Source of the DNA: an uncultured Glaciecola sp.
GTDB taxonomy: Bacteria; Pseudomonadota; Gammaproteobacteria; Enterobacterales; Alteromonadaceae
Assembly (NCBI GenBank): GCA_937125395.1
Contig: CAKZLI010000071.1
Location: forward strand, 18,299 to 82,298
DNA length: 64,000 bases
Reading direction: 5' to 3'
Part shown: positions 18,840 through 27,946 of the stretch, piece by piece
How the letters are laid out: each line of letters starts with the position of its first letter
How positions within the stretch are numbered: position 1 is the first letter of the stretch
Position numbers and translations under genes: made by a program
The notes under the pieces: generated by a model
What the model was told of the DNA's origin: nothing
The model's input: only the letters and a program-made list of their open reading frames with translations
Databases searched by the model: none

Positions 18840-19219
18840 TATTGGGCTTCTAATATAACTGTGGCGACAGCATAATCTTGCTCATCGCTGATTGAAGTAT
18901 GGCTGTGTGTGACACCTAGCTGTAGTGCTATTGCCAAAAAACCATCAGTGTAACGCAATTGAGGCTGACCTTTATCAGTGTGTTCTAACCAGATATGTTG
19001 CCAACTCACGCCGTGTCCAATCCCAGTACCTAATGCTTTGACTGCCGCTTCTTTTACCGCAAATCGCTTGGCCAAGAACCGATGTGGATGCGCTTGTTGC
19101 ATATATTGTTCAAGCTCACTTGGAGTGAGTATTTTTTTGGCTAAGCCGGTTGGCTGGTGCGCTTGACCTGCAAATCGTGAAATTTGCACAATATCTGTAC
19201 CCAACCCAATAATGGCCAT
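18839..19219 (-). CDS. acpS: Holo-[acyl-carrier-protein] synthase
   Basis: A 126-residue phosphopantetheinyl transferase that activates acyl carrier protein from coenzyme A. IIGLGTDIVQISRF and RFAVKEAAVKALGTGI carry the Mg-binding Asp and Glu. The stop and the rlmD start share a base (TAATG), and pdxJ ends one base upstream, so pdxJ-acpS-rlmD is tightly coupled. Confidence 0.96.
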   Translation of the reverse strand: MAIIGLGTDIVQISRFAGQAHQPTGLAKKILTPSELEQYMQQAHPHRFLAKRFAVKEAAVKALGTGIGHGVSWQHIWLEHTDKGQPQLRYTDGFLAIALQLGVTHSHTSISDEQDYAVATVILEAQ

Positions 19220-19220
19220 C

Positions 19221-19982
19221 TTAACGTCCTAACTCAAGTAATCCTTGCATCCGGGCTTCTTGCATCAATTCACGCATATCACTGACGGCTTTGCCTAATC
19301 CATCAAACATCGCTCGAGCCATAATCGCATGACCAATATTTAATTCAACAATCTCAGGTAACGCTGCGATCGGTTTGACATTGTGATAATGCAATCCATG
19401 ACCGGCATTGACCTGTAGTCCTTTGCGATGGGCATATTGGATCCCAGCGGTTAATTTTGCTAATTCTTGCGCTTGCTGATCAAGACTTTTTGCGTCTGCG
19501 TATTGGCCGGTATGAATTTCGATATACGGCGCTTGGCAAGCAACCGCCGCTTCAATTTGTGCAGGTTCAGCATCAATAAATAATGACACAATAATATTTT
19601 GTTCAGCCAATAAAGCACACGCATCTTGCATTCTACTTAAATTACCAGCCACATCCAAACCACCTTCAGTGGTTAACTCCGCTCGTTTTTCAGGGACCAA
19701 ACAACAAAATGTAGGTTGTGTCTTTGTCGCAATTTTGAGCATTTCATCCGTCACCGCCATCTCAAGATTCATGCGGGTGTTGATCGTGCGAGCCAAAATT
19801 TCAACATCACGATCATTAATATGGCGACGGTCTTCACGTAAATGTACTGTAATACCATCAGCACCAGCACGTTCAGCGATATCCGCAGCATGCACGGGAT
19901 CAGGGTATGAAGTGCCTCGGGCATTACGTAATGTTGCGACGTGATCAATATTCACGCCTAATAAAACTTCTCGGATATGCAT
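19221..19982 (-). CDS. pdxJ: Pyridoxine 5'-phosphate synthase
   Basis: A 253-residue TIM-barrel enzyme that condenses 1-deoxy-D-xylulose 5-phosphate with 3-amino-2-oxopropyl phosphate to form pyridoxine phosphate. [30 protein letters not shown] and [11 protein letters not shown] are the family motifs. The partner enzyme PdxA, which supplies the second substrate, is also in this window (29.2 kb). The recO-pdxJ-acpS order is conserved. Confidence 0.97.
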   Translation of the reverse strand: MHIREVLLGVNIDHVATLRNARGTSYPDPVHAADIAERAGADGITVHLREDRRHINDRDVEILARTINTRMNLEMAVTDEMLKIATKTQPTFCCLVPEKRAELTTEGGLDVAGNLSRMQDACALLAEQNIIVSLFIDAEPAQIEAAVACQAPYIEIHTGQYADAKSLDQQAQELAKLTAGIQYAHRKGLQVNAGHGLHYHNVKPIAALPEIVELNIGHAIMARAMFDGLGKAVSDMRELMQEARMQGLLELGR

Positions 19983-20029
19983 GGAAAACTGCCTTGTGAT
20001 AATAACTTAATACGATTATCGCTTAATCG

Positions 20030-20794
20030 TTATTTTGATACAAACAATTCGCGACTTTTTAACGGTTTACTGCCAAGTAATGGTTGCAACGCTTGACGCG
20101 TGATCCATTTACTGATTTTTAAACTGTCTGGATGCCAATGTTGATTGAGAATATCATGCAAGATTTGTCCAGAAAAAGCCGGCAAGTGAGGATTAAATTG
20201 CTTGAGCATGACTCCTTTATCTGCCACAAACACATACTCCATGTCCATTTCAATTTCTCGCTGCGTCTTCGCATCCGCGCTAAAATCAGGCATGTACCCC
20301 AACTCATCTAACAAGGCTAATTCAAACATCCGCAAGGCTGCTTCATGGTGCCTGGCTAAGCTATTTGAGGGGATAGCGTCAACGTTCGCATGTTCAGCAT
20401 GGGTGATGCTCAACTGCGTAATTGCTTGGTGATATTGCGCCAATAAATCAGGACATGGAATATTGGCTGGTAAGCAGCGATTAAGTAACTCATTGACATA
20501 CATGCCGCAAAACAACGCACTGTGCTTTAAGGGGACAGTTTTGCCCTGCATATCCGCGTTACGCAGTGATTTTAATTCACCGCTTCCGGCTAACTCACAA
20601 GTAACCAGCTGAAACGGTTGCAATACACTTTTACGGTCTGATTTAGCACTGCGCATTCCTCGTGCTACAAATCGTATTTTACCCAATTCTACGGATAACA
20701 TATCAACCAAAAAGCTACTTTCTTGATACGCTCGACGGTGCAAGACAAAGCCTGTAACGGGCTGCACATTTCCACTGGACATGGCTCGTTTCAT
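20030..20794 (-). CDS. recO: DNA repair protein RecO
   Basis: A 254-residue recombination mediator that loads RecA onto SSB-coated gaps with RecR. The N-terminal OB fold (GFVLHRRAYQESSFLVDMLS, KIRFVARGMRS) and the helical part with FCGMYVNELLNRCLP and LARHHEAALRMFELALLDELGY are typical. Vertebrate-like zinc cysteines are absent, as in many gammaproteobacteria. The second in-frame ATG (20782) is an alternative start. It is preceded after two bases by the unknown 90-aa gene. Confidence 0.93.
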   Translation of the reverse strand: MKRAMSSGNVQPVTGFVLHRRAYQESSFLVDMLSVELGKIRFVARGMRSAKSDRKSVLQPFQLVTCELAGSGELKSLRNADMQGKTVPLKHSALFCGMYVNELLNRCLPANIPCPDLLAQYHQAITQLSITHAEHANVDAIPSNSLARHHEAALRMFELALLDELGYMPDFSADAKTQREIEMDMEYVFVADKGVMLKQFNPHLPAFSGQILHDILNQHWHPDSLKISKWITRQALQPLLGSKPLKSRELFVSK

Positions 20795-20796
20795 CG

Positions 20797-21069
20797 TTAA
20801 GCCCGCTTGATCCGTACGACTCGCATTTGTTCCATAGTAAAGCCGGCTACTGCAACGGAACTGGGATAATAGGTTAAGTTCACCCGCGCACCTTGTAAGC
20901 TTTGGTAGCGTTTTTTGCGTTTAAATACAAACGGGACATCGACGTCTTTAAGCATGATCGTATGTATAATCCAATCATCGCTTGCTCGTTGCACATGCGA
21001 TTCAACCTGCATATCTTCAGAATGGGTAAGTTGCGGGTGATTGCTTAATAATTTATCGAGCTGGGCCAA
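20797..21069 (-). CDS. Small uncharacterised protein between recJ and recO
   Basis: A 90-residue basic protein with no signal peptide or membrane span. The second half (VPFVFKRKKRYQSLQGARVNLTYY cut short here, then MEQMRVVRIKRA) looks like a small beta-rich fold. Its start overlaps the recJ stop region by 17 bases, and its stop is two bases from recO, so it would be translated as part of a recJ-orf-recO message. I have the impression that similar ORFs occur at this place in other Alteromonadales but cannot confirm it. No function can be assigned; a role beside RecJ or RecO is only suggested by position. Confidence 0.75.
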   Translation of the reverse strand: MAQLDKLLSNHPQLTHSEDMQVESHVQRASDDWIIHTIMLKDVDVPFVFKRKKRYQSLQGARVNLTYYPSSVAVAGFTMEQMRVVRIKRA

Positions 21070-22840
21070 ATTTCACCACCATACATTGCACGGTCTGCTG
21101 ACCACGAAACTCATTAATGTTAAGCTTGTAAGCAACATGCACCTGTTCAACATGCTGATTGGGCCACTCAGCAGTATCGACATTAAAAGCAATCGCATCA
21201 ATGCTTAAATGCGCGAGTTGCAATACCATTTTGAGGTGTTTTTCACCGACGATCCGTTGACTAACCAAGGTAAACACATTATCAAAAATCGGCTCATCAA
21301 AGCCCTGCCCCCAAGGTCCAGATTGGTTCAGTGTATGCGCAAAATCCAACGATAAATGATGACTCGATAACTGCCCATCGCTTAGTACTTGTGCTTCTTT
21401 GGGAATTTGTGCCATATGACGCGCGAGTACATCATTAAACGCTTGCGTAAACGCGCTTAATTGTTCAGGAGCAATCGATAATCCAGCCGCCATCGCATGG
21501 CCACCAAATTTATTAATAATGTGCGGAAAACGGGTGTTTATTTCATCCAGCACATCCCGAATATGCACGCCAGGTAGTGAACGTGCTGAGCCTTTTAATT
21601 CTTCTTCATCTTGTAACGCAAACACAATTGTCGGACGATAATATTGTTCTTTAATTCGACCAGCCACAATGCCAATCACACCTTGATGAAAATCAGGGTC
21701 AAATAACACTAACCCATCGGGTAATGCATCTTGGTCAAGCTGTAACGATGCGAGGGTTTGTTCGGCGCTTTCGCGCATCTCGGTCTCTATTTCTCGGCGT
21801 TGACGATTGAGTGAATCCAGTGTGTGTGCCATCCCGCGAGCAGTCTCATAATCATCAGCCAACAAGCACTCAATTCCTTGCGCCATGTCTTCTAGACGAC
21901 CAGCAGCATTGAGCCTAGGGCCCAGAATAAAGCCAAGATCAGTCGCGTTGATTTTATCCACAGGTTTGCCAGCCACATCCAGTAATGCTCGGATCCCAGG
22001 ACGGCATTGACCTGAACGAATACGCTGCAACCCTTGATAGACAAATATCCGGTTATTTTTATCTAATTTAACCACATCCGCCACAGTCCCCAATGCAACA
22101 ATATCCAAATATTGTGCTAAATTAGGCGCAGGGCGCGTATCGCTAAACCACTGTTGCTGCACTAAATGAGTTTTAAGGGCGCTCAAGACATAAAACGCCA
22201 CTCCCACTCCCGCTAAATGCTTAGATCCAAATTCACAATGAGCTTGGTTTGGATTCACAATCGCATCGGCGTCAGGCAAGGTCTCAGCCGGTAAATGATG
22301 ATCGGTAATGATCACTTGTAATCCCTGTGCTTTGGCGTGGTTGACGCCAGCATGACAGGCTATGCCATTATCGACGGTTAACAACACATCAGGATTAAAC
22401 TGTGCAATCGCGACATCGACTATTTCAGGTGATAATCCATAACCAAAATCAAATCGATTCGGCACTAAATAATTGACATTATTAAGCCCTAAATCACGCA
22501 AACTGAGCATACACAATGCAGTACTAGTTGCACCGTCAGCATCAAAATCACCGATAATAACCACTCGGCGTTGTTGGATAATACACTGAGCCAGTAAATC
22601 CACCGCAGCAGCAATACCATCGAGTTGATTAAAATGCAGTAGATCCTTTGCCCCTGTCGCTAAATCTGATAAACAATGAATGCCACGTGATTGATAGATA
22701 TTCGCTAAGATATCACCATATTGACCGACAAAATCAGCACTGCTTAGTGACGAATTCGCCATATCGGACATGCTATTTGGGGTAAACTCAGCACGATTGA
22801 CGATCGCCAAATCTGATGGTCTTGCAGCTAATGTTGTCAA
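21053..22840 (-). CDS. recJ: Single-stranded-DNA-specific 5'-3' exonuclease RecJ
   Basis: A 595-residue DHH-family exonuclease used in RecF-pathway recombination and mismatch repair. Metal-binding motifs appear in order: VVIIGDFDADGATSTAL, LLTVDNGIA, VIITDHHLP and ALGTVADVV, then the DHHA1 motif GGHAMAAGLS and a C-terminal OB domain. The track start is a TTG one base past the dsbC stop. It has no clear ribosome site, and the in-frame ATG at 22771 is a possible alternative. Gene order xerD-dsbC-recJ is the standard gammaproteobacterial arrangement. Confidence 0.95.
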   Translation of the reverse strand: MTTLAARPSDLAIVNRAEFTPNSMSDMANSSLSSADFVGQYGDILANIYQSRGIHCLSDLATGAKDLLHFNQLDGIAAAVDLLAQCIIQQRRVVIIGDFDADGATSTALCMLSLRDLGLNNVNYLVPNRFDFGYGLSPEIVDVAIAQFNPDVLLTVDNGIACHAGVNHAKAQGLQVIITDHHLPAETLPDADAIVNPNQAHCEFGSKHLAGVGVAFYVLSALKTHLVQQQWFSDTRPAPNLAQYLDIVALGTVADVVKLDKNNRIFVYQGLQRIRSGQCRPGIRALLDVAGKPVDKINATDLGFILGPRLNAAGRLEDMAQGIECLLADDYETARGMAHTLDSLNRQRREIETEMRESAEQTLASLQLDQDALPDGLVLFDPDFHQGVIGIVAGRIKEQYYRPTIVFALQDEEELKGSARSLPGVHIRDVLDEINTRFPHIINKFGGHAMAAGLSIAPEQLSAFTQAFNDVLARHMAQIPKEAQVLSDGQLSSHHLSLDFAHTLNQSGPWGQGFDEPIFDNVFTLVSQRIVGEKHLKMVLQLAHLSIDAIAFNVDTAEWPNQHVEQVHVAYKLNINEFRGQQTVQCMVVKFGPAR

Positions 22841-22841
22841 A

Positions 22842-23612
22842 TTATTGGCCTAAGCGTTTTTTGATTTCATTCAAAAGCGCACCTGCAGGTTGATATCCGC
22901 CAATTATGCTACCATTGGATAACACAATATTCGGCGTACCACTGACACCCACAGCACCACCTGTTGTGTAGTGCTCAGCAACGGCATTACTGCACGATTG
23001 TGTTGCTACGGTCGAGCCACCCTTCGCCTCATCCATCGCCATTTGTGGATTATCAGCACACCAGATAGACTGCATTTGTTGATACACATCACCATTGAGT
23101 CCTTCTCGAGGGTAGGCTAAATAGCGAATCGAGATGCCAGCATCCAAATAATCTTGCATTTCACGATGCAATTTACGGCAATACCCGCACGTAATATCAG
23201 TAAATACATTGACCATGTATTGCTCATTGGGTGACTTGTAGACAATGCCTGTAGATTCAATCGCAGCGACTTTGGCTTTACGCAAGCCATTCATTGCTAC
23301 GTCGGTTTCATTTAACATGCCTTTATCCATATTAAAAATCACGGCATTCATAAAATACTGACCATCTTTAGAAAAATAAAATATTCCTCGGTCTGTGGTG
23401 ACTTGATACAAACTATCAATCGGCGATTGTGCTACTCCTAAAATCGTCAGACGCGTGTTTCGTTGAAACTTATCGATTAACTCATCACTCAACACTATAT
23501 TTGCCGAATTAGCCGTACTCGATTCTTCTTGTGCGCACGCACTGATACTAAAGCCCAGTAAGAAGGTACAAAGTAGTTTACTTATGTTCATCAGTTTCAT
23601 CATTTTTTCCAT
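22842..23612 (-). CDS. dsbC: Periplasmic thiol:disulfide isomerase DsbC
   Basis: A dimeric V-shaped isomerase that reshuffles wrong disulfides in the periplasm and is kept reduced by DsbD. The N-terminal dimerization domain is followed by a thioredoxin fold with the active site CGYC (DITCGYCRKLH) and a second cysteine pair (IWCADNP, TQSCSNAV) as in E. coli. The signal ends FSISACAQEE, which could be cut before AQEE or, with ISAC as a lipobox, make a lipoprotein. Start is uncertain: in-frame ATGs occur at 23642, 23612 and a little downstream, where GGAA precedes a double ATG. I list the 23612 start. Confidence 0.92.
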   Translation of the reverse strand: MEKMMKLMNISKLLCTFLLGFSISACAQEESSTANSANIVLSDELIDKFQRNTRLTILGVAQSPIDSLYQVTTDRGIFYFSKDGQYFMNAVIFNMDKGMLNETDVAMNGLRKAKVAAIESTGIVYKSPNEQYMVNVFTDITCGYCRKLHREMQDYLDAGISIRYLAYPREGLNGDVYQQMQSIWCADNPQMAMDEAKGGSTVATQSCSNAVAEHYTTGGAVGVSGTPNIVLSNGSIIGGYQPAGALLNEIKKRLGQ

Positions 23613-23653
23613 GTTAGATTCAGTCGTTATCGTTAATAGCATACCACAAGGGG

Positions 23654-24565
23654 TTATCCTCGTGGATGATGGCTTTGAATAATATGGGTTAAACGCTCTG
23701 TCGCCACATGCGTGTAGATTTGCGTAGTGGATAAATCACTGTGGCCTAGTAACAGTTGTACAACCCGTAAATCTGCACCATGATTTAACAGGTGCGTCGC
23801 AAAAGCATGTCTCAACGTATGTGGAGAAAGATGCACATTTATCCCTGCTATCGTCGCATATAATTTAATCCGATGCCAAAATGTCTGGCGCGTCATCAAT
23901 GTGCCTCTAGCACTTGGAAATAGCACATCACTACTGTGCCTTAGTAATTCAGGACGGCCTGTTTTTACAAAGGTTTCAATGGCTTGTACGGCAGGTTCAC
24001 CTAAAGGGACTAATCTTTCTTTATTGCCCTTACCAATGACTCGCACCACTCCTTGCAACAAGGAAACTTGATCCATGCGTAAACTAATTAATTCTGTGAC
24101 GCGCAACCCTGTCGCATACAACACTTCCAACATCGCTTGATCACGTAACCCCACAGCTTGAGAGACATCAGGCGCAGCTAGCAACGCATCAATTTGTTGC
24201 TCAGTAAGACTATCTGGTAAGGCAACTTGGAGCTTAGGTGGTTTGATATGCGCTAACGGATCATCTTCGCGAATTTTTTCGGCCAAACAATATTTAATAA
24301 ATGTTTTTAACGATGATAAACACCGAGCGGTGCTGCGGGCTGCTAACGATTTGCTATGACGGTGACCTAGATATTGACGAATTTGGTATTCATTAATATC
24401 GATTAACCGAAACTCAGGATCCAAACAGGCCAGATATTCACATAATTTAGCCAAGTCCGTTTGATACGCACTTAAGGTATTATCGCTCAGGCCTTTTTCT
24501 AAATACAGCACTTGCAAAAAAGCCGTCAGGGTTTGTTCGTTATCTACCGACAGATGAAGTGACAC
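23654..24565 (-). CDS. xerD: Site-specific tyrosine recombinase XerD
   Basis: A 303-residue tyrosine recombinase that with XerC resolves chromosome dimers at dif. An N-terminal SAM-like DNA-binding domain is followed by the catalytic domain with ATGLRVTELI (Arg), VIGKGNKERLVPLG (Lys), HTLRHAFATHLL (His, Arg), LLGHSDLSTTQIYTHV (His and the Tyr nucleophile). It starts at GTG. Placement upstream of dsbC and recJ on the same strand supports XerD over XerC. Confidence 0.95.
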   Translation of the reverse strand: MSLHLSVDNEQTLTAFLQVLYLEKGLSDNTLSAYQTDLAKLCEYLACLDPEFRLIDINEYQIRQYLGHRHSKSLAARSTARCLSSLKTFIKYCLAEKIREDDPLAHIKPPKLQVALPDSLTEQQIDALLAAPDVSQAVGLRDQAMLEVLYATGLRVTELISLRMDQVSLLQGVVRVIGKGNKERLVPLGEPAVQAIETFVKTGRPELLRHSSDVLFPSARGTLMTRQTFWHRIKLYATIAGINVHLSPHTLRHAFATHLLNHGADLRVVQLLLGHSDLSTTQIYTHVATERLTHIIQSHHPRG

Positions 24566-24589
24566 GCGATTAACTACCTTTAATAAATG

Positions 24590-25525
24590 CTATTTACGAG
24601 ACTGTTTGACTATTTCATACGCAGCTTGAATATGCTGCGTCTTGGTTTTGGCCATTTGCAACGCTTGCTCAGGCAACCCTTTAGCCATTAATTTATCGGG
24701 ATGATGTTCATTCATTGCTTTTTTGTAAGCACGCTTTAAGGTTTTGTCTTCCACATTCGCTGCGACCCCCAATATTCGATAAGCATCGGCTAATGTTTGT
24801 TGCTCAGTATAAGCACTGCCTTGAGAATATTGTCCTGACCCAGAGTGGCGCGACTGCTGTTGGCGTTGTTGATTTTGTTGATACCATGCATTTGCTTGCT
24901 CTTGGGCATGTGAACGCGCCTGCTCACGTGCTTGACTGAACGCATCTTGACGTTGACGAAAACGCATTTCAGCTTCAAAGCGTCGGATCAATTTGTCGAG
25001 TTCTTTGTGTGTAAACCCCAATTCACTGGCAACACTATCTAATACTTCGACCTCGCTGACTGATAATTGACCATCTGCAAAAGAAGTTTGGATCAGGATC
25101 TCTAAAAACACGGTCAGTACATCCTTTCGGCCATGCAAATCGTGTTTTAAGTCCTTGAGAATATTGCGCAATGGAAAATTGGCATCTTTACCTTCACGAA
25201 ATGCTTGCTGCGCTTCTTGGCGGTCATTCTCGTTAAGGTTCATGTCATCCATCAAGCCCAGTGCCACGTCAATTTCGGCTTGAGTAACGGCACCATCAGC
25301 TTTGGCAATGTGCCCTAAACTAGCAAACAATGCATGAAAAAAAATAGCACTGGATTGTAATCGTTCATCATTAGCAAAAAATCGACCAAATCCCCCTGAG
25401 CGAGAAAAATCATTACTGATACCCTTATCAAACAGATGCCCAACCAACAAACCTAATAGTGCACCAGGAAACCTGAGCAATAAAAACCCAAATACAAATC
25501 CCAGTACTTTTCCCATATATGGCAT
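24590..25525 (-). CDS. djlA: Co-chaperone DjlA (membrane-anchored J-domain protein)
   Basis: A type III inner-membrane J-protein that stimulates DnaK. The N-terminal anchor (GKVLGFVFGFLLLRFPGALLGLLVG) carries glycine spacing thought to mediate dimerization. A TerB-like helical domain follows, then an Arg/Gln-rich linker with a Q-rich stretch, then a C-terminal J domain with the HPD motif (EHHPDKLM). I chose the ATG at 25525 because MPYMGK aligns with MQYWGK in E. coli; the track's first codon is a TTG. It is divergent from lptD, as in E. coli. At 311 residues it is longer than E. coli DjlA, mostly in the linker. Confidence 0.93.
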   Translation of the reverse strand: MPYMGKVLGFVFGFLLLRFPGALLGLLVGHLFDKGISNDFSRSGGFGRFFANDERLQSSAIFFHALFASLGHIAKADGAVTQAEIDVALGLMDDMNLNENDRQEAQQAFREGKDANFPLRNILKDLKHDLHGRKDVLTVFLEILIQTSFADGQLSVSEVEVLDSVASELGFTHKELDKLIRRFEAEMRFRQRQDAFSQAREQARSHAQEQANAWYQQNQQRQQQSRHSGSGQYSQGSAYTEQQTLADAYRILGVAANVEDKTLKRAYKKAMNEHHPDKLMAKGLPEQALQMAKTKTQHIQAAYEIVKQSRK

Positions 25526-25672
25526 AATATTCATCAATCCGTATAACTATTAATGCACACTATAACCGTCACTGATTACCGGATAAACCATTTTTACTTA
25601 AAAAACATGGATATTTAGCCACAAACCGTTAAAATCTCGAATACTTGCAAACAGGATACCCGTTACCCCTTC

Positions 25673-27910
25673 ATGAAATACGCTGTCATTATCATTTTTT
25701 CCTTTTTTGCATACAGTTTTCCTGTAGATATTCGCGCACAAGAGACCCCTCTCTTACAACAATGTATCAACCCTGCACTGTTTGCGGCACAACACAATTC
25801 TTTAACGCCGCTCCCCACACCCAAAAGTGTGGTGGTAACTGCCGATTCAGCCATTATTGCTTTAGCTCAAAAAGCCAAATTTGCTGGCAATGTTGCGATC
25901 AGTAGTGCCAGCGGTCAGATATTTGCTGATGAAGCTACCGTCACTGATGATGGCAATGGGGTAGTCGCAGTTGGCAAAGTGGGTTTTATTAATGAACAAA
26001 TGCAGGTCAAAAGCGCACAAATATCATTGGATGCACAAACTAATTCTTTTGCTATCAGCCAAGCGCGTTATCAGTTAAACCATGTCAATGGCAATGGCGT
26101 TGCCGACCAAATCATCATTAATGGTCAAGATGGCTTAGTGCTGGAAGATGTTAGCTTTTCTACATGCCCACTCAATCAACTCGACTGGCAAATCAAAGCC
26201 TCTGAAATGAATATCGGCCAAGCTGGCAATTTAGGTCAGGCGTTTAATACCCGATTTTATGTTGCTGGCGTGCCGATTTTATATTTACCGTATTTTGCAT
26301 TTCCGGTGACCTCGCAACGTCAATCTGGCTTATTGTTCCCTAATATTTCATCATCAAGCAGGAATGGGGTCGATATCTCACAACCTTATTACTGGAACAT
26401 TGCACCGAATTACGATGCCACGTTCGCTCCGCGTTTGTTAACCAATCGAGGACTGCAATTTAATACTGAATTGCGCTACTTAAGTGACCAACAACAAGGG
26501 CAAATGACAGTGGAATATCTGGCTTCGGATGACGAGTATGAAAATAATGATCCTCGGTATTTTGTGCGCTGGGAGCATACCGGACAGCTCAACAAACAAT
26601 GGCAATGGTTTGTTGATTTTAACCAAATCAGTGATGATAACTACATTGTTGATTTGGGCTCTGATTTTTATAACCGAGCAGATACCTATGTAAATCGTGC
26701 CCTAGGTTTGTCCTACCACAATGAACAACTGAGTGTTGCAGCGACGTTTCAAGATTTTGATGTGATTGGTGAACAAGCCAATAATTATCGCGCGCTGCCC
26801 CACATCGATTTGTCATACAGCACCGATTTAAGTACGCATTGGCAATTCGATATTGAGTCTGAATTTAGTTACTTTGATAACCAAAATCCCAACGTTCCCA
26901 CTGCAACTCGCGCACATTTCGCGCCCACAATTGGCTATCAAATGACCACGCCGGGCACCGCAATCGCAGCTGATTTTACCTGGTATGCCACTTACTACCA
27001 GCAACGGAATATTGACAATACCGATTTGGCCCGCAACATCAATCGTAATATTGGCCAAGCGCGATTATTTGCCGCTGCGTATTTTGAGCGTGAGCAAAGT
27101 ATCACTGAGTCCTCAGGGACAATTACCCTAGAGCCCAAGGTACAGTATTTGTATACCTCTTATGCTGATCAAAATAACATCGGTCTATACGATTCGGCGC
27201 AATTGCTCAATAACGTCAACGGCTTATTCAGAGGGCAAACCTTCACCGGTTTGGATCGCATCAGTGATAACAATCAACTCACTGTCGGCCTGACCTCTCG
27301 CATCCTAGATGGGAATAGCTTGGAACGAGGCTCAGTCGGGATTGGCCAAATTTTTTATTTTGACGATTCACAAGTCATCAATCAAAATCGATCTATTCAA
27401 CGGTCATCGATTGCCGCAGAATTTGATTTTAGACTGTCTAGTCGATGGTTTACACACTCACAACTTCAACTCAGTACCAAAGTAGACAAAGTAGAACGCA
27501 GCAGTGTTGCATTAGAATACCGCAGAGATGCGCAAAGTCTGGTACAATTATCCCATCGGTATGTGCGTAACTTATCGCAAGAAACCATTAATCAGCTCGG
27601 GCTCAGTGCTGCTTGGCCGATTAACGAGCAGTGGCGTTGGGTTGGTCGTTGGTATAAAGATCGTACTTTGTCGCGAACTATTGAAGCATATGCAGGTCTT
27701 CAGTATGAGTCATGTTGTTGGGCCGTCAAAATTATTGCCCAGCGTCACTTGGCTAACCGCTATAGCATGAACGGTACGCAAGACATCAATGAGTTTGATT
27801 CAGGCGTTGCGGTACAGTTTAGTTTTAAAGGTATTTCGTCAAACCGACGCAGTACTAGTATGTTACAAGATGGTATGTTTGGTTACCGCCAACCCTACCT
27901 CTTTAATTAA
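25673..27910 (+). CDS. lptD: LPS-assembly protein LptD
   Basis: A 745-residue outer-membrane protein that with LptE inserts lipopolysaccharide into the outer leaflet. A signal peptide ends near residue 22 (IRA). The periplasmic beta-jellyroll domain (about 55-190) is followed by a large beta-barrel of alternating strands. The four cysteines needed for the activating disulfides are present: Cys31, Cys165 and the adjacent pair 681-682 (ESCCW), matching the E. coli pattern. It starts a rightward operon with surA, pdxA, rsmA, apaG and apaH. I did not find a convincing sigmaE promoter upstream, although E. coli lptD has one. Confidence 0.96.
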   Translation: MKYAVIIIFSFFAYSFPVDIRAQETPLLQQCINPALFAAQHNSLTPLPTPKSVVVTADSAIIALAQKAKFAGNVAISSASGQIFADEATVTDDGNGVVAVGKVGFINEQMQVKSAQISLDAQTNSFAISQARYQLNHVNGNGVADQIIINGQDGLVLEDVSFSTCPLNQLDWQIKASEMNIGQAGNLGQAFNTRFYVAGVPILYLPYFAFPVTSQRQSGLLFPNISSSSRNGVDISQPYYWNIAPNYDATFAPRLLTNRGLQFNTELRYLSDQQQGQMTVEYLASDDEYENNDPRYFVRWEHTGQLNKQWQWFVDFNQISDDNYIVDLGSDFYNRADTYVNRALGLSYHNEQLSVAATFQDFDVIGEQANNYRALPHIDLSYSTDLSTHWQFDIESEFSYFDNQNPNVPTATRAHFAPTIGYQMTTPGTAIAADFTWYATYYQQRNIDNTDLARNINRNIGQARLFAAAYFEREQSITESSGTITLEPKVQYLYTSYADQNNIGLYDSAQLLNNVNGLFRGQTFTGLDRISDNNQLTVGLTSRILDGNSLERGSVGIGQIFYFDDSQVINQNRSIQRSSIAAEFDFRLSSRWFTHSQLQLSTKVDKVERSSVALEYRRDAQSLVQLSHRYVRNLSQETINQLGLSAAWPINEQWRWVGRWYKDRTLSRTIEAYAGLQYESCCWAVKIIAQRHLANRYSMNGTQDINEFDSGVAVQFSFKGISSNRRSTSMLQDGMFGYRQPYLFN

Positions 27911-27946
27911 AGTGTTTTAACCACACAAACAATAAAAAGAGTGTTT

